Positions 9,245 through 16,246 of a stretch of 35,010 nt of DNA are shown in pieces. Positions within the stretch are counted from its first letter, which is position 1. Each line of letters opens with the position of its first letter. This stretch comes from Oscillospiraceae bacterium (GTDB taxonomy: Bacteria; Bacillota; Clostridia; Oscillospirales; Oscillospiraceae): the NCBI GenBank assembly GCA_016296235.1, contig JAEDJR010000004.1:1-35010 (forward strand). The letters are read 5' to 3'. A model generated the notes under the pieces. The model saw only the letters and a program-made list of their open reading frames with translations, made no database searches and was not told the DNA's origin. Both the position numbers and the translations under genes were made by a program.

Positions 9245-10597
9245 TTATTCCCCGCGCTGATAGACAAAGGCGGTGGGCAGGGGGCGGCCGGACGGCAGGC
9301 TCTGGTTGGAGCATTTGGTCACATATTCGCCGTCGTACCACATAATGGCGCTGGTGCCGCCGTCCAGGTTCATGGCCTGCATACAGCCATGACGCTTGAG
9401 AATTTCGGCGCACTCGATGACATGGGTGCCCGTGGACCGCCAGGGCATCCGGCCCTCAATGACCAGCATCAGGAATTCATACTTGTCCGACTGGCCGATG
9501 CAGGCCCGGGGCTGCAGGCCCGTCCAGCCGCAGTTGGCGTCCACCACGATGCTGCCGTCGATAATCAGAGCCGGCTGGAATTCCACCGCGTCGGTGGTGC
9601 CTTCTCCCACCGGGGCGGCCACGTCCTTGATGTAAAACAGATTATCCTCATGGAGCTCCAGGCGCTTGTTGCCCCAGCCCATATGTCCGTCGCCGTAGGC
9701 CACGCCGTCGCACATGGCATAGCCCGCCAGCAGACCGCCGTTGCCGTTGCCGTCGGGGTCGATGAAGCCGCTGCCGGTCATGCCCAGAACGCCGTTGTTG
9801 TTGCTGGCAATGGTGCCGGCATACTCACCGGAAGAGCCCAGCTTGGAGGAGGGGAAAACCTTCAGCCTGCTGTTGTCCTTGCCGATGGCCAGAACGCCCT
9901 GGTAGCCGCTGCCCTCCACCCGCACCAGCAGGAGCTTGTTGGGCACGTCAATGGCCAGAACCTGCTCGCCGTGGACGGTCTCGATCTCCGTTCCGCCGTC
10001 GTCCAAACCGGCCTCGTTGATGACGATCCCCTCCCAGCCGTTGGCCAGCGTCTCGGGATGCTTGTTCAGCCAGGCCTCCATGGAATCCGAATCGATCTCA
10101 TAATACAACTCGTAGAAGGCGTCCCGGGCGGCCTTTTCCGGATCCTCCTTCTCCACCACGGTGATCTCCGTGACGGTATTCTCCGGCTGCTGAAGCTCTG
10201 CAGGCTCCTCCGGCTGAACAGGATCCGCCGGTTCCTCCTCCTTGCCCCAGGTCGTTTCCATGCCGTCCATGTTGATGAGGGACTGGGTGCGGCTGTCCAT
10301 GACCCTGGCAATCACATCCGAGGGGATGATTGCCGTCGCCAGCCATTTGTGGCTCAGGGTATCCATGGCCGTCTCAATATAGGCGGTCCGCCATTTGGTG
10401 ACAAACGCATTGTCTGTGTAGATGCAGAAGAAATAGCACAGCTCCAGCCCCAACAGGCAGGCCAATACCACAGCCAGGGTTTTCAGCGGGTTGCGCCGCC
10501 TGGTTTTCCGGGGCGCCGCCGGGGCGCTAACCGCAGAACCGCCGCTCCGGTTTTTGGCCAGGCGGGCGCCGGAACGTTTGCTGCCGAATAATTTCAT
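9245..10597 (-). CDS. Membrane-anchored phosphodiester glycosidase family protein (copy 1)
   Basis: This 450-residue paralogue of the next gene has the same plan: basic N-terminus, membrane segment at about 38-60 (LAVVLACLLGLELCYFFCI), Glu-rich linker and a NAGPA domain. The start at 10597 gives MKLFGSKRSG, matching MKLYGGASG of the paralogue; a frame open to 10735 adds 46 residues unlike any known start. A GGAG lies four bases before this ATG. Conserved blocks GSGYQGVLAIGKD, NNNGVLGMTGSGFID, RACIGQSDKYEFLMLVIEGR and MNLDGGTSAIMWY are nearly the same as in copy 2, so the pair arose by tandem duplication. It is the first gene of the operon that ends in plsY. Confidence 0.88.
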   Translation of the reverse strand: MKLFGSKRSGARLAKNRSGGSAVSAPAAPRKTRRRNPLKTLAVVLACLLGLELCYFFCIYTDNAFVTKWRTAYIETAMDTLSHKWLATAIIPSDVIARVMDSRTQSLINMDGMETTWGKEEEPADPVQPEEPAELQQPENTVTEITVVEKEDPEKAARDAFYELYYEIDSDSMEAWLNKHPETLANGWEGIVINEAGLDDGGTEIETVHGEQVLAIDVPNKLLLVRVEGSGYQGVLAIGKDNSRLKVFPSSKLGSSGEYAGTIASNNNGVLGMTGSGFIDPDGNGNGGLLAGYAMCDGVAYGDGHMGWGNKRLELHEDNLFYIKDVAAPVGEGTTDAVEFQPALIIDGSIVVDANCGWTGLQPRACIGQSDKYEFLMLVIEGRMPWRSTGTHVIECAEILKRHGCMQAMNLDGGTSAIMWYDGEYVTKCSNQSLPSGRPLPTAFVYQRGE

Positions 10598-10891
10598 GTG
10601 GCTCCGATAGCTCCTTTGCTGCAAAAATAATAATAATCTGAAAAAGCCCAAAAATACGGGCTGTTTTGGCATGAATTTGTCCATCTCGTGCAAAGAACGC
10701 AGGCAAACCCCTCCAATGGGCAATACCTTGGTCATTCTAACACACTTTGTTCAGAAATGCAAATTATTATCGCAATTTCCGCGTTCCTTCCAGCAATCAG
10801 ACGAATTTGCAGCCTGCGGGTTCCATCGGTCTTTACTTTTTTATCCATCGGACGTAAAATAGTCCAAACGTCAAAAAAGGAACGCTTGCAT
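10598..10891. other. Divergent intergenic region between the glycosidase operon and the PfkB gene
   Basis: This 294-base AT-richer region holds the control sequences of both flanking genes. It contains an (ATA)n-like run at 10624-10636, a short hairpin AGCCC/GGGCT at 10645-10662 and the plus-strand PfkB promoter. I could not find a convincing minus-strand promoter or any protein-coding start with a ribosome site. Confidence 0.6.
10832..10860 (+). promoter_or_regulatory. Sigma-A-type promoter of the PfkB-family kinase gene
   Basis: TTTACT (10832-10837) and TAAAAT (10855-10860) are spaced by exactly 17 bases, and the -10 ends 31 bases before the start codon. Confidence 0.7.
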
Positions 10892-11821
10892 ATGATTATT
10901 ACGGTTACCCTGAATCCTGCGCTGGATAAAACCGTGACCCTCCCGGGCTTTGCGATCAATACGGTCAATCGGGTTCAGAGCGCACGGCTGGATCCCGGTG
11001 GAAAAGGAATTAACGTCTCCAAGACCATTCAGGCCCTGGGCGGCAGCACGCTGGTGCTGGGCGTGCTGGGCGGAGCGGCCGGCGGCTATATCAAAACCGC
11101 GTTGGACGCCATGAATCTGGCAAACGATATGGTTCTTACGCCGGAGCCCACCCGGACCAACATCAAAATTGTGGATCCGATCCTGCAGACCAGCACGGAT
11201 ATCAACGAGCCCGGCGGCCCCCTCTCCCCCGAATCCCTGCATGCCGTGTGGGACAAGCTGATCCACGCCGTAAAGCCGGGCGACACGGTCGTATTTGCCG
11301 GCAAGAACCCGCCCGGTGTGGCGGATTCCCAGCTGGCCGACTGGATCCGCCGGCTGCATGCCCAGGATGTGCAGATCTGCGTGGACACCGTGGGCGAGCC
11401 CATGCGGCAGGCCATTGCGGAGCATCCCGCCATCATCAAGCCCAACCGTTCGGAGCTGGAGGAACTCATGGGTACTCCCCTGCCCACGGACGCCGCCGTT
11501 CTGGATGCCGCCCGCTCCCTGGTTGCCCAGGGCGTCGGCCTGGTCACCGTCTCCCTGGGCGGTGACGGCGCTTTGTTCGTCACCCGGGACACGGTTATCC
11601 GAGGCTATTCTCCCAAGATTCCCGTAATCAGCACCGTGGGCGCAGGAGACTCCATGATGGCCGCCCTGGCCTACTACCGTTCGGCCGGCTGCGCCCTGGA
11701 GGAAACTGCCCGCAGATCGCTGGCCGTGGCGTCTGCCGCCGTGACCTGCAGCGGTTCCCAGCCTCCGTCTCTGGACAGAATTCTGCCCCTGATCGACCGG
11801 ATCCAGCTTCAATACTTATAG
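10892..11821 (+). CDS. PfkB-family sugar-phosphate kinase (1-phosphofructokinase type)
   Basis: The 309-residue enzyme belongs to the FruK/LacC branch of the PfkB (ribokinase) superfamily, which phosphorylates fructose-1-phosphate or tagatose-6-phosphate with ATP in the cytoplasm. The start MIITVTLNPALDKT is the typical N-terminus of this branch; the frame is open for 68 codons upstream but no ribosome site supports an earlier start. Substrate motif GGKGINVSK is at about 37-45, and the ATP/catalytic motif TVGAGDSMMA with its catalytic Asp is near residue 253. IIKPNRSELEELMG is also typical. No fructose PTS or regulator gene is adjacent, so the exact substrate is open. The ribosome site is modest (AAAGGAA). 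It is a single-gene transcript ending in a strong hairpin. Confidence 0.9.
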   Translation: MIITVTLNPALDKTVTLPGFAINTVNRVQSARLDPGGKGINVSKTIQALGGSTLVLGVLGGAAGGYIKTALDAMNLANDMVLTPEPTRTNIKIVDPILQTSTDINEPGGPLSPESLHAVWDKLIHAVKPGDTVVFAGKNPPGVADSQLADWIRRLHAQDVQICVDTVGEPMRQAIAEHPAIIKPNRSELEELMGTPLPTDAAVLDAARSLVAQGVGLVTVSLGGDGALFVTRDTVIRGYSPKIPVISTVGAGDSMMAALAYYRSAGCALEETARRSLAVASAAVTCSGSQPPSLDRILPLIDRIQLQYL

Positions 11822-11876
11822 ACGCAATCCCAGCGAAAAGGTTTCATCGCGACGAAAAAGAATGATCGGCAGTCTG

Positions 11877-11929
11877 AAACGAGTTTGCCGCAAAATGCGC
11901 GTTCTGAGCATTTTGCGGCAAACTCGTTT
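11877..11929. terminator. Long bidirectional terminator hairpin
   Basis: A perfect 22-bp stem (11877-11898 with 11908-11929) with a 9-base loop sits between the convergent PfkB and LUD genes. The plus-strand tail is TTCTGTCTT after the AAACGAG/CTCGTTT end. The stem is long enough to act on both transcripts. Confidence 0.85.
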
Positions 11930-11935
11930 TCTGTC

Positions 11936-12532
11936 TTAGAGTCCAAGATCCTGGTCAATCAGGAGGATTTCCGCCTCCATGCCGTTCATGGGGCCCCACA
12001 GGGTCACCAGGCCATGGCAGATCCGATCCGGGCTCTTGCAGTCGTAGCAGCGATCCGCCCGTTCCGCACAGGGTGTTTTGACCTGCAGCTGCCGGGCCCG
12101 CTGTGGTGCTGCTATGTTTCTGGCCCGCCAGACCGCACTGTCGTAATCCGCCGTCAGCTTATTGCGTCCCACCAGGAAAAAGATCCGCCGGTGGCCGAAC
12201 AGCATGGAAGATGTGCGGTTGCCTGTCCCGTCGATATTCACCAGCTCACCGGTTCGGGCCAGCGCATTGACCGACGTGAGATAAACCTCCGCCGTCATAG
12301 CACTGCGCCTGGCCTCCCGGGGCGGCTGCTCCCAGTGCCAGAACACCGTGTTATGGGACTGCAGCCGCTCATATAAGCCCAGTTCCCGGATCGTGGCAGA
12401 GCCGCCAATTCCTACGGTCACGCCATCAATCTCACGATCCAGGTAAACAGCTGCTTCTGCCCCTGTGGCAAACTGCCGCACCGCATAGCCTCGTTCTCTC
12501 AGGCGACATTCCACCTCTGCAAAGTCCGTCAT
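11936..12532 (-). CDS. LUD-domain (lactate utilization, YkgG/LutC-like) protein
   Basis: The 198-residue protein has the LUD fold found in the LutB/LutC lactate oxidation system and in many stand-alone proteins of unknown role. Visible hallmarks are the IGGSATIRELGL motif (about 42-53), LTSVNALARTGELVNIDGTGNR in the middle (quoted in part as GELVNIDGTGNR) and VVGxN-like LVGRNKLT. A CAERADRCYDCKSPDRIC segment near residue 155-172 holds four cysteines and might bind metal. No lutA or lutB partners are nearby, so lactate oxidation cannot be inferred. It is the last gene of the ftsH operon, 19 bases after the 72-aa gene. Confidence 0.88.
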   Translation of the reverse strand: MTDFAEVECRLRERGYAVRQFATGAEAAVYLDREIDGVTVGIGGSATIRELGLYERLQSHNTVFWHWEQPPREARRSAMTAEVYLTSVNALARTGELVNIDGTGNRTSSMLFGHRRIFFLVGRNKLTADYDSAVWRARNIAAPQRARQLQVKTPCAERADRCYDCKSPDRICHGLVTLWGPMNGMEAEILLIDQDLGL

Positions 12533-12551
12533 CGGGCACAGCTCCCTTCCG

Positions 12552-12770
12552 TCAGAACAGCTTTTTCAGTGCATCCAGGCCGCCGGACACCTTGTCCGCA
12601 GCCAGCTTGGCCTTGACGCCATCCACAACCTTGTTCACCACGTCGTCCGGCAGATCCACGCCCAGCAGAGTCTCCACCGCCTTCACGGGGTTCTCACGGA
12701 ACTGCGCCTGCAGCTTGGGATCCTTGCTGATTTTCTCCACCAATTCCTTGATTTTCTCTTTGATGTCCAT
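12552..12770 (-). CDS. Small NHLP/Nif11-leader-like protein
   Basis: This 72-residue acidic/basic helical protein has no signal peptide and no Cys. The central stretch, with DPKLQAQFRENPVKAV followed by LLGVDLPDD, resembles the leader domain of NHLP/Nif11-type peptide precursors, in which a DP..L...f..nP helix is followed by G..lP. It ends VSGGLDALKKLF, so a Gly-Gly pair is followed by eight residues. No modification enzyme or peptidase-exporter for such a peptide is in the window. The resemblance may therefore reflect only the fold. It sits 15 bases after ftsH and 19 bases before the LUD gene, with GGAGGATCATC before its ATG. Function is unknown. Confidence 0.8.
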   Translation of the reverse strand: MDIKEKIKELVEKISKDPKLQAQFRENPVKAVETLLGVDLPDDVVNKVVDGVKAKLAADKVSGGLDALKKLF

Positions 12771-12785
12771 GATGATCCTCCCTGT

Positions 12786-14600
12786 TTATTGATTCAGAAT
12801 GTTCATGAATTCCTCGCCGGTGATGGTCTCGTTCTGATACAGGTAGTCGGCCAGGCGATCCAGCTTTTCCCGGTTGTCCCGGAGAATCTGCCGCGCCTTG
12901 TCATGCTGCCTGCCCACCAGCTCCACCACCTGGCGGTCAATCTGGGTCTGGGTTTCGGCGGAGCAGGCCAGGGACGCGTCCCCGCCCAGGTACTGGTTGG
13001 TCACGGTCTCCAGGGCCACCATGCCGAAGTCCTCGCTCATGCCGTAGCGGGTAATCATGGCCCTGGCCAGCTTGGTGGCCTGCTCGATATCATTGGACGC
13101 GCCGGTGGTGACGGAGCCAAAGGCCAGCTCTTCCGCCGCCCGGCCGCCGGTATAGGTGGCGATCTTGTTTTCGATCTCCTCCTTGCTCATGAGGTAGTGG
13201 TTGCCCTCCTCCACCTGCATGGTGTAGCCCAGGGCGCCGGAGGTCCGGGGAACAATGGTAATCTTCTGCACCGGGGCCGAATTGGTCTGCCGGGCCGCCA
13301 CCAGGGCGTGGCCGATTTCATGATAGGCCACGATCCGCTTTTCCCGGTCGGTCAGAATGGCATTCTTCTTCTGGTAGCCGGCGATGACCACCTCAATGCT
13401 CTCCTCCAGATCCGCCTGGGAGGCAAACTTGCGGCCGGCGCGCACGGCACGCAGGGCGGCCTCATTGACGATATTGGCCAGCTCCGCGCCGGATGCGCCA
13501 GAGGCCATGCGGGCCACCTTTTCGAAGTCCACATCTTCGGCAATTTTGATCTTTTTGGCGTGAACCCGCAGAATGGCCTCCCGGCCCTTCAGATCGGGCA
13601 GCTCCACCGGCACCCGCCGGTCAAATCGGCCCGGACGGGTCAGGGCCGGATCCAGAGCCTCGGGGCGGTTGGTGGCGGCCAGTATGATGACGCCGTTGTT
13701 GCCCTCGAAGCCGTCCATCTCCGTCAGCAGCTGGTTCAGGGTCTGCTCCCGCTCGTCGTTGCCGCCCAGCTGCCCGTCCCGCTTTTTGCCGATGGCGTCG
13801 ATCTCATCGATAAATACGATGCACGGCGCCTTCTCCTTGGCCTGCCTGAACAGGTCCCGGACCTTGGAGGCGCCCATGCCCACGAACATCTCCACAAATT
13901 CCGAGCCGGACATGGAGAAGAAGGGGACGTCCGCCTCGCCGGCTACAGCCTTGGCCAGCATGGTCTTGCCAGTTCCCGGAGGGCCCACCAGCAGAATGCC
14001 CTTGGGCATGGAGGCGCCGATCTCCTGATACTTGCCGGGATCGTGGAGGTAATCCACGATTTCCTGCAGGCTCTCCTCCGCCTCGTCCACGCCCTCCACA
14101 TCGGAGAACTTGATGCCGTCGGAGGATTTCACATAGACCTTGGCGTTGGATTTTCCCATATTGAACATCATGGAATTGCCGCCGCCCATCTTCTCCATCA
14201 TCTTCCGGGACATAAACTGGCCCAGGGCGACAAAGATAATCAAAGGCAGCACCCAGCTGAGGATGGACACCAGCAGAGAGGTCTGCTCGATCTCCTCTCC
14301 GGCGAAGGAGACGCCGGCTTCATAGAGCCGGGCCGTCAGGTCGGGATCGTTGACCATGGCGGTCTTATAGATCACCTTTTCCTCTTTGTCCATAAACAGG
14401 ATGCGGTTATCCTGTTCCTGGATTTCCGCCCGGCTGATCTCTCCGCGCTCCGTCATGGAGAGGAAGCTGTTGTAGTCCACCTCCTTGATCTGCCGCTCGC
14501 TGATCCAGGGCATGGCAAGGAAATTGAACAGCATCAGAATCAGCATGACGACCAAATAGTAAAAAAATAACGGTTTCTTCGGGGTTTTGACTTCATTCAT
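12786..14600 (-). CDS. ftsH: ATP-dependent zinc metalloprotease FtsH
   Basis: FtsH is the hexameric membrane AAA+ protease that degrades misfolded membrane and regulatory proteins. The 604-residue protein has two membrane segments (about 11-33 and 108-130) around a short external domain. The AAA domain follows with Walker A GPPGTGKT, Walker B VFIDEIDAIG and the second region of homology ALTRPGRFDRR. The zinc site HEIGH is in YHEIGHALVAA, with a distal Asp expected in the following helix. The ATG at 14600 has AAGGAG ten bases upstream; a GTG three codons earlier lies too close to that site. It leads an operon with the 72-aa gene and the LUD gene. Confidence 0.96.
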   Translation of the reverse strand: MNEVKTPKKPLFFYYLVVMLILMLFNFLAMPWISERQIKEVDYNSFLSMTERGEISRAEIQEQDNRILFMDKEEKVIYKTAMVNDPDLTARLYEAGVSFAGEEIEQTSLLVSILSWVLPLIIFVALGQFMSRKMMEKMGGGNSMMFNMGKSNAKVYVKSSDGIKFSDVEGVDEAEESLQEIVDYLHDPGKYQEIGASMPKGILLVGPPGTGKTMLAKAVAGEADVPFFSMSGSEFVEMFVGMGASKVRDLFRQAKEKAPCIVFIDEIDAIGKKRDGQLGGNDEREQTLNQLLTEMDGFEGNNGVIILAATNRPEALDPALTRPGRFDRRVPVELPDLKGREAILRVHAKKIKIAEDVDFEKVARMASGASGAELANIVNEAALRAVRAGRKFASQADLEESIEVVIAGYQKKNAILTDREKRIVAYHEIGHALVAARQTNSAPVQKITIVPRTSGALGYTMQVEEGNHYLMSKEEIENKIATYTGGRAAEELAFGSVTTGASNDIEQATKLARAMITRYGMSEDFGMVALETVTNQYLGGDASLACSAETQTQIDRQVVELVGRQHDKARQILRDNREKLDRLADYLYQNETITGEEFMNILNQ

Positions 14601-14625
14601 ATGCGGCACACTCCTTTTCCAGGAT

Positions 14626-14634
14626 ACTATACCA
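14626..14634 (-). promoter_or_regulatory. Extended -10 promoter element of ftsH
   Basis: On the minus strand TGG-TATAGT forms an extended -10 (TGnTATAnT) 25 bases before the ftsH start. No good -35 box is visible at 17 bases, which fits an extended -10 promoter. Confidence 0.5.
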
Positions 14635-14680
14635 TGACGTGGGCTTCAAAAAATTGCCAGAGCAAGAATAGAATGTGAAT

Positions 14681-14923
14681 TTACTGTGACATCCATACCT
14701 CGAGAAGCGGGTTTTCTCCGGCGGCGTCCTCCAGCACCCGCTCCAGCGCCGGAAGGAGCTGCGGCTCCCGCACCGTCAGGCAAACGGGCTCGCCCAGATC
14801 CGTCAGGCAGTCGTAGAGGGCGTCCAGGTTTTCTCCGTACCAGTCCGGGAACTCCAGCGCCTCGGCCAGCTGGCGGTGAATGGCCTCCATGCCGTCGCGG
14901 CAGTCAATCTGCACGTCTCTCAT
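14681..14923 (-). CDS. Barstar family ribonuclease inhibitor
   Basis: This 80-residue protein is the cytoplasmic inhibitor of barnase-type RNases; it plugs the RNase active site. The core PDWYGENLDALYDCLT (residues 26-41) is the barstar signature. Asp34 and Asp38 match barstar Asp35 and Asp39, and Tyr37 replaces Trp38. Glu65 lies where barstar Glu76 is expected. The start codon overlaps the stop of the barnase gene by four bases (ATGA), giving coupled synthesis of toxin and inhibitor. It has about the usual length (barstar is 89). It should protect the cell from enzyme that has not yet been exported. Confidence 0.92.
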   Translation of the reverse strand: MRDVQIDCRDGMEAIHRQLAEALEFPDWYGENLDALYDCLTDLGEPVCLTVREPQLLPALERVLEDAAGENPLLEVWMSQ

Positions 14924-15573
14924 GATTCCGGATCTCCATACAAAAGGGTGAAGGTCTCATAGTGATCCTCCGTGTAGTAGATCAGGCCGTCATTGGAAAA
15001 CACAATGCGCTTGGCGCCCCGTTTCTCGGCCCCCAGGGTGTCGATGTCGCATTCCGTCCAGGTTCTGCCCGGCGCATCGGGCAGAATGCCCTCATAGTTG
15101 CCGAACCGGCTGCCGCCGATGCACTTGCCGGGGGCATAGGGCTCCAGAGAGCCGCCGGACCAGCCCAGATTCTGGGCCTCTTTTTTGGTGATGAAATTGT
15201 CCGGCAGATGGCCGTAGGTGTACAGGTACAGAGCCACATCGTCCTTGCCGGTATAGGTTCCGTCCTCGGCCAGGGCGGGCGCCTCCGGCGCTTCTTCCGG
15301 ATTCTCTGCTTCTGCCGGTTCTTGGACTGCTTCCGGTTCCTCCGATTCTGCCGGTTCTTGGGCTGCTTCCGGTTCCTCCGATTCTGCCGGTTCTTGGGCT
15401 GCTTCCGGTTCCTCCGATTCCGCCGGTTCTTCTTCCGTCTCCGCGGCGGCTTCCAGCACAGCCGACACCACTTCCGACGCCGTCTCCACGGTCTCCTCAC
15501 TGACGCCGCAGGCTGTCAGGCCCAGCAGAAGCGCCAGGGTCAGCAGCAGCGCCAGAATTTTCTTCCAGTTCAT
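14920..15573 (-). CDS. Secreted barnase-type ribonuclease, predicted lipoprotein
   Basis: This 217-residue guanyl-specific RNase is predicted to be lipid-anchored outside the cell. Residues 1-22 form a lipoprotein signal peptide with lipobox LTAC (Cys22). A Glu/Pro-rich linker follows, including three near-identical 12-residue units at 49-84. The barnase domain is at about 108-217, with the core YGHLPDNFITKKEA and the end DHYETFTLLYG. Compared with barnase, Lys130 (K27), Glu161 (E60), the catalytic Glu174 (E73), Arg185 (R83), Arg189 (R87) and His204 (H102) are kept, so it should be active. Tyr160 replaces Arg59, a residue that contacts barstar. The RBS AAAGGAG precedes the ATG. Its inhibitor follows directly. 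The role could be nutrient scavenging or attack on competitors. Confidence 0.93.
   Translation of the reverse strand: MNWKKILALLLTLALLLGLTACGVSEETVETASEVVSAVLEAAAETEEEPAESEEPEAAQEPAESEEPEAAQEPAESEEPEAVQEPAEAENPEEAPEAPALAEDGTYTGKDDVALYLYTYGHLPDNFITKKEAQNLGWSGGSLEPYAPGKCIGGSRFGNYEGILPDAPGRTWTECDIDTLGAEKRGAKRIVFSNDGLIYYTEDHYETFTLLYGDPES
15322..15429 (-). repeat. Three 36-bp in-frame tandem repeats in the barnase linker
   Basis: Three consecutive 36-bp units encode EPAESEEPEAAQ, EPAESEEPEAAQ and EPAESEEPEAVQ. The DNA is nearly identical between units, so copy number may vary between strains. They lengthen the acidic spacer between lipid anchor and enzyme. Confidence 0.9.
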
Positions 15574-15594
15574 ACCCGTTTCTCCTTTTTGATC

Positions 15595-15897
15595 TTATCC
15601 ATAGTATCCCGCTTCCAGCAGGACCTCCAGGCACCAATTGACCTGCTCATCGGTAAACAACGCGCCGTATTTTCCCTTGGTCATCAGGGCCTCCAGGCTC
15701 AGCTCCAGATGGCCGCAGCGCCGCAGGGCGTCAAAGCCGTCGGAGAGCCGCTTCTTGCCCGCCAGCTCCCGGGCTGTCTCCGCACCGCCCCGGGTCTGCA
15801 GATTTTGAAACAGCCGCTTGGTGGGACAGCCCCAGACCAGCATAGCCGTCTGGGCCTGCTCCAGGGCCTCCTTCTGAAATGCCTGCTCCAGGGTCAT
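15595..15897 (-). CDS. Uncharacterised 100-aa protein in the barnase operon
   Basis: This is a soluble, mostly helical 100-residue protein without signal peptide. The N-terminal third is a Gln/Glu-rich helix (MTLEQAFQKEALEQAQ). The rest has a Gly/Lys segment (GGAETARELAGKKR) and a C-terminal part KYGALFTDEQVNWCLEVLLEAGYYG. I do not recognise a domain. Its ATG overlaps the stop of the 56-aa Cys-rich gene by four bases, and GAGGAGGAG before it is a strong ribosome site. It ends 21 bases before the barnase start, so the four genes are probably one transcript. Whether it acts with the RNase is unknown. Confidence 0.78.
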   Translation of the reverse strand: MTLEQAFQKEALEQAQTAMLVWGCPTKRLFQNLQTRGGAETARELAGKKRLSDGFDALRRCGHLELSLEALMTKGKYGALFTDEQVNWCLEVLLEAGYYG

Positions 15898-16064
15898 GGG
15901 TTCTCCTCCTCAATCTGCCGCAGCTGTTTGCCGATGGGGCAGCCGGAGGCATAGGCGCAATCGGGATAGTCGCAGTCGCACGCCCAGGGGCCGTCCTCGT
16001 TGTCCATCATAACGGTTCTTGCCTGGTCCTGGGCCCGGCAATATCCGGAAATCATCCGTTCCAT
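15894..16064 (-). CDS. 56-aa cysteine-rich small protein
   Basis: This small gene encodes 56 residues starting MERMISGYCRAQDQARTV and ending KQLRQIEEENP. Five cysteines lie at 9, 29, 31, 36 and 42, four of them in the short segment WACDCDYPDCAYASGC, which looks able to bind a metal or an Fe-S centre. GGAAAGGA lies eight to nine bases before the ATG, and the stop overlaps the next start as ATGA. A good sigma-A promoter is located about 50 bases upstream. These three features support it as a real gene despite its size. No family is recognised. It is the first gene of the operon that runs to barnase and barstar. Confidence 0.78.
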   Translation of the reverse strand: MERMISGYCRAQDQARTVMMDNEDGPWACDCDYPDCAYASGCPIGKQLRQIEEENP

Positions 16065-16113
16065 ACAGTTTGATCCTTTCCGCGTATAAGTTTCCTACAT
16101 TGTGGCGAATTCT

Positions 16114-16142
16114 ATTATAATGCAGGAAAAACCCGTTGTCCA
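16114..16142 (-). promoter_or_regulatory. Sigma-A promoter of the Cys-rich/barnase/barstar operon
   Basis: On the minus strand TGGACA (16142-16137) and a perfect TATAAT (16119-16114) are 17 bases apart. It drives the 56-aa gene and probably the whole unit down to barstar. Confidence 0.78.
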
Positions 16143-16144
16143 GT

Positions 16145-16195
16145 GAAACTCGTTTCCGCAAATATTTCGATAATACTTTCCGGAAACTATTTGCA
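16145..16195. promoter_or_regulatory. Nested inverted repeats between two divergent promoters
   Basis: GTTTCCG (16152-16158) pairs with CGGAAAC (16181-16187), and GCAAATA (16158-16164) pairs with TATTTGC (16188-16194). A further GAAAC-TC-GTTTC dyad is at 16145-16156. They lie between the minus promoter of the barnase operon and the -35 of the atp promoter, so a shared regulator is possible. Confidence 0.45.
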
Positions 16196-16219
16196 TTGGG
16201 TGTCGCGAAGTGTTATACT
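16191..16219 (+). promoter_or_regulatory. Sigma-A promoter of the ATP synthase operon
   Basis: TTGCAT (16191-16196) and TATACT (16214-16219) are 17 bases apart; the -10 ends 27 bases before the first start codon. Confidence 0.78.
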
Positions 16220-16246
16220 AATGCATAAGAATTGAGGTGAACGGCA

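Noticed and set aside
11936..14600. LUD gene as part of a lactate oxidation (lutABC) operon
   Set aside because: No lutA or lutB homologue is next to it; the neighbours are ftsH and a small unknown gene.
15322..15429. Regular 36-bp repeats considered as a CRISPR remnant
   Set aside because: There are no spacers; the units are contiguous, in frame and encode an acidic linker.
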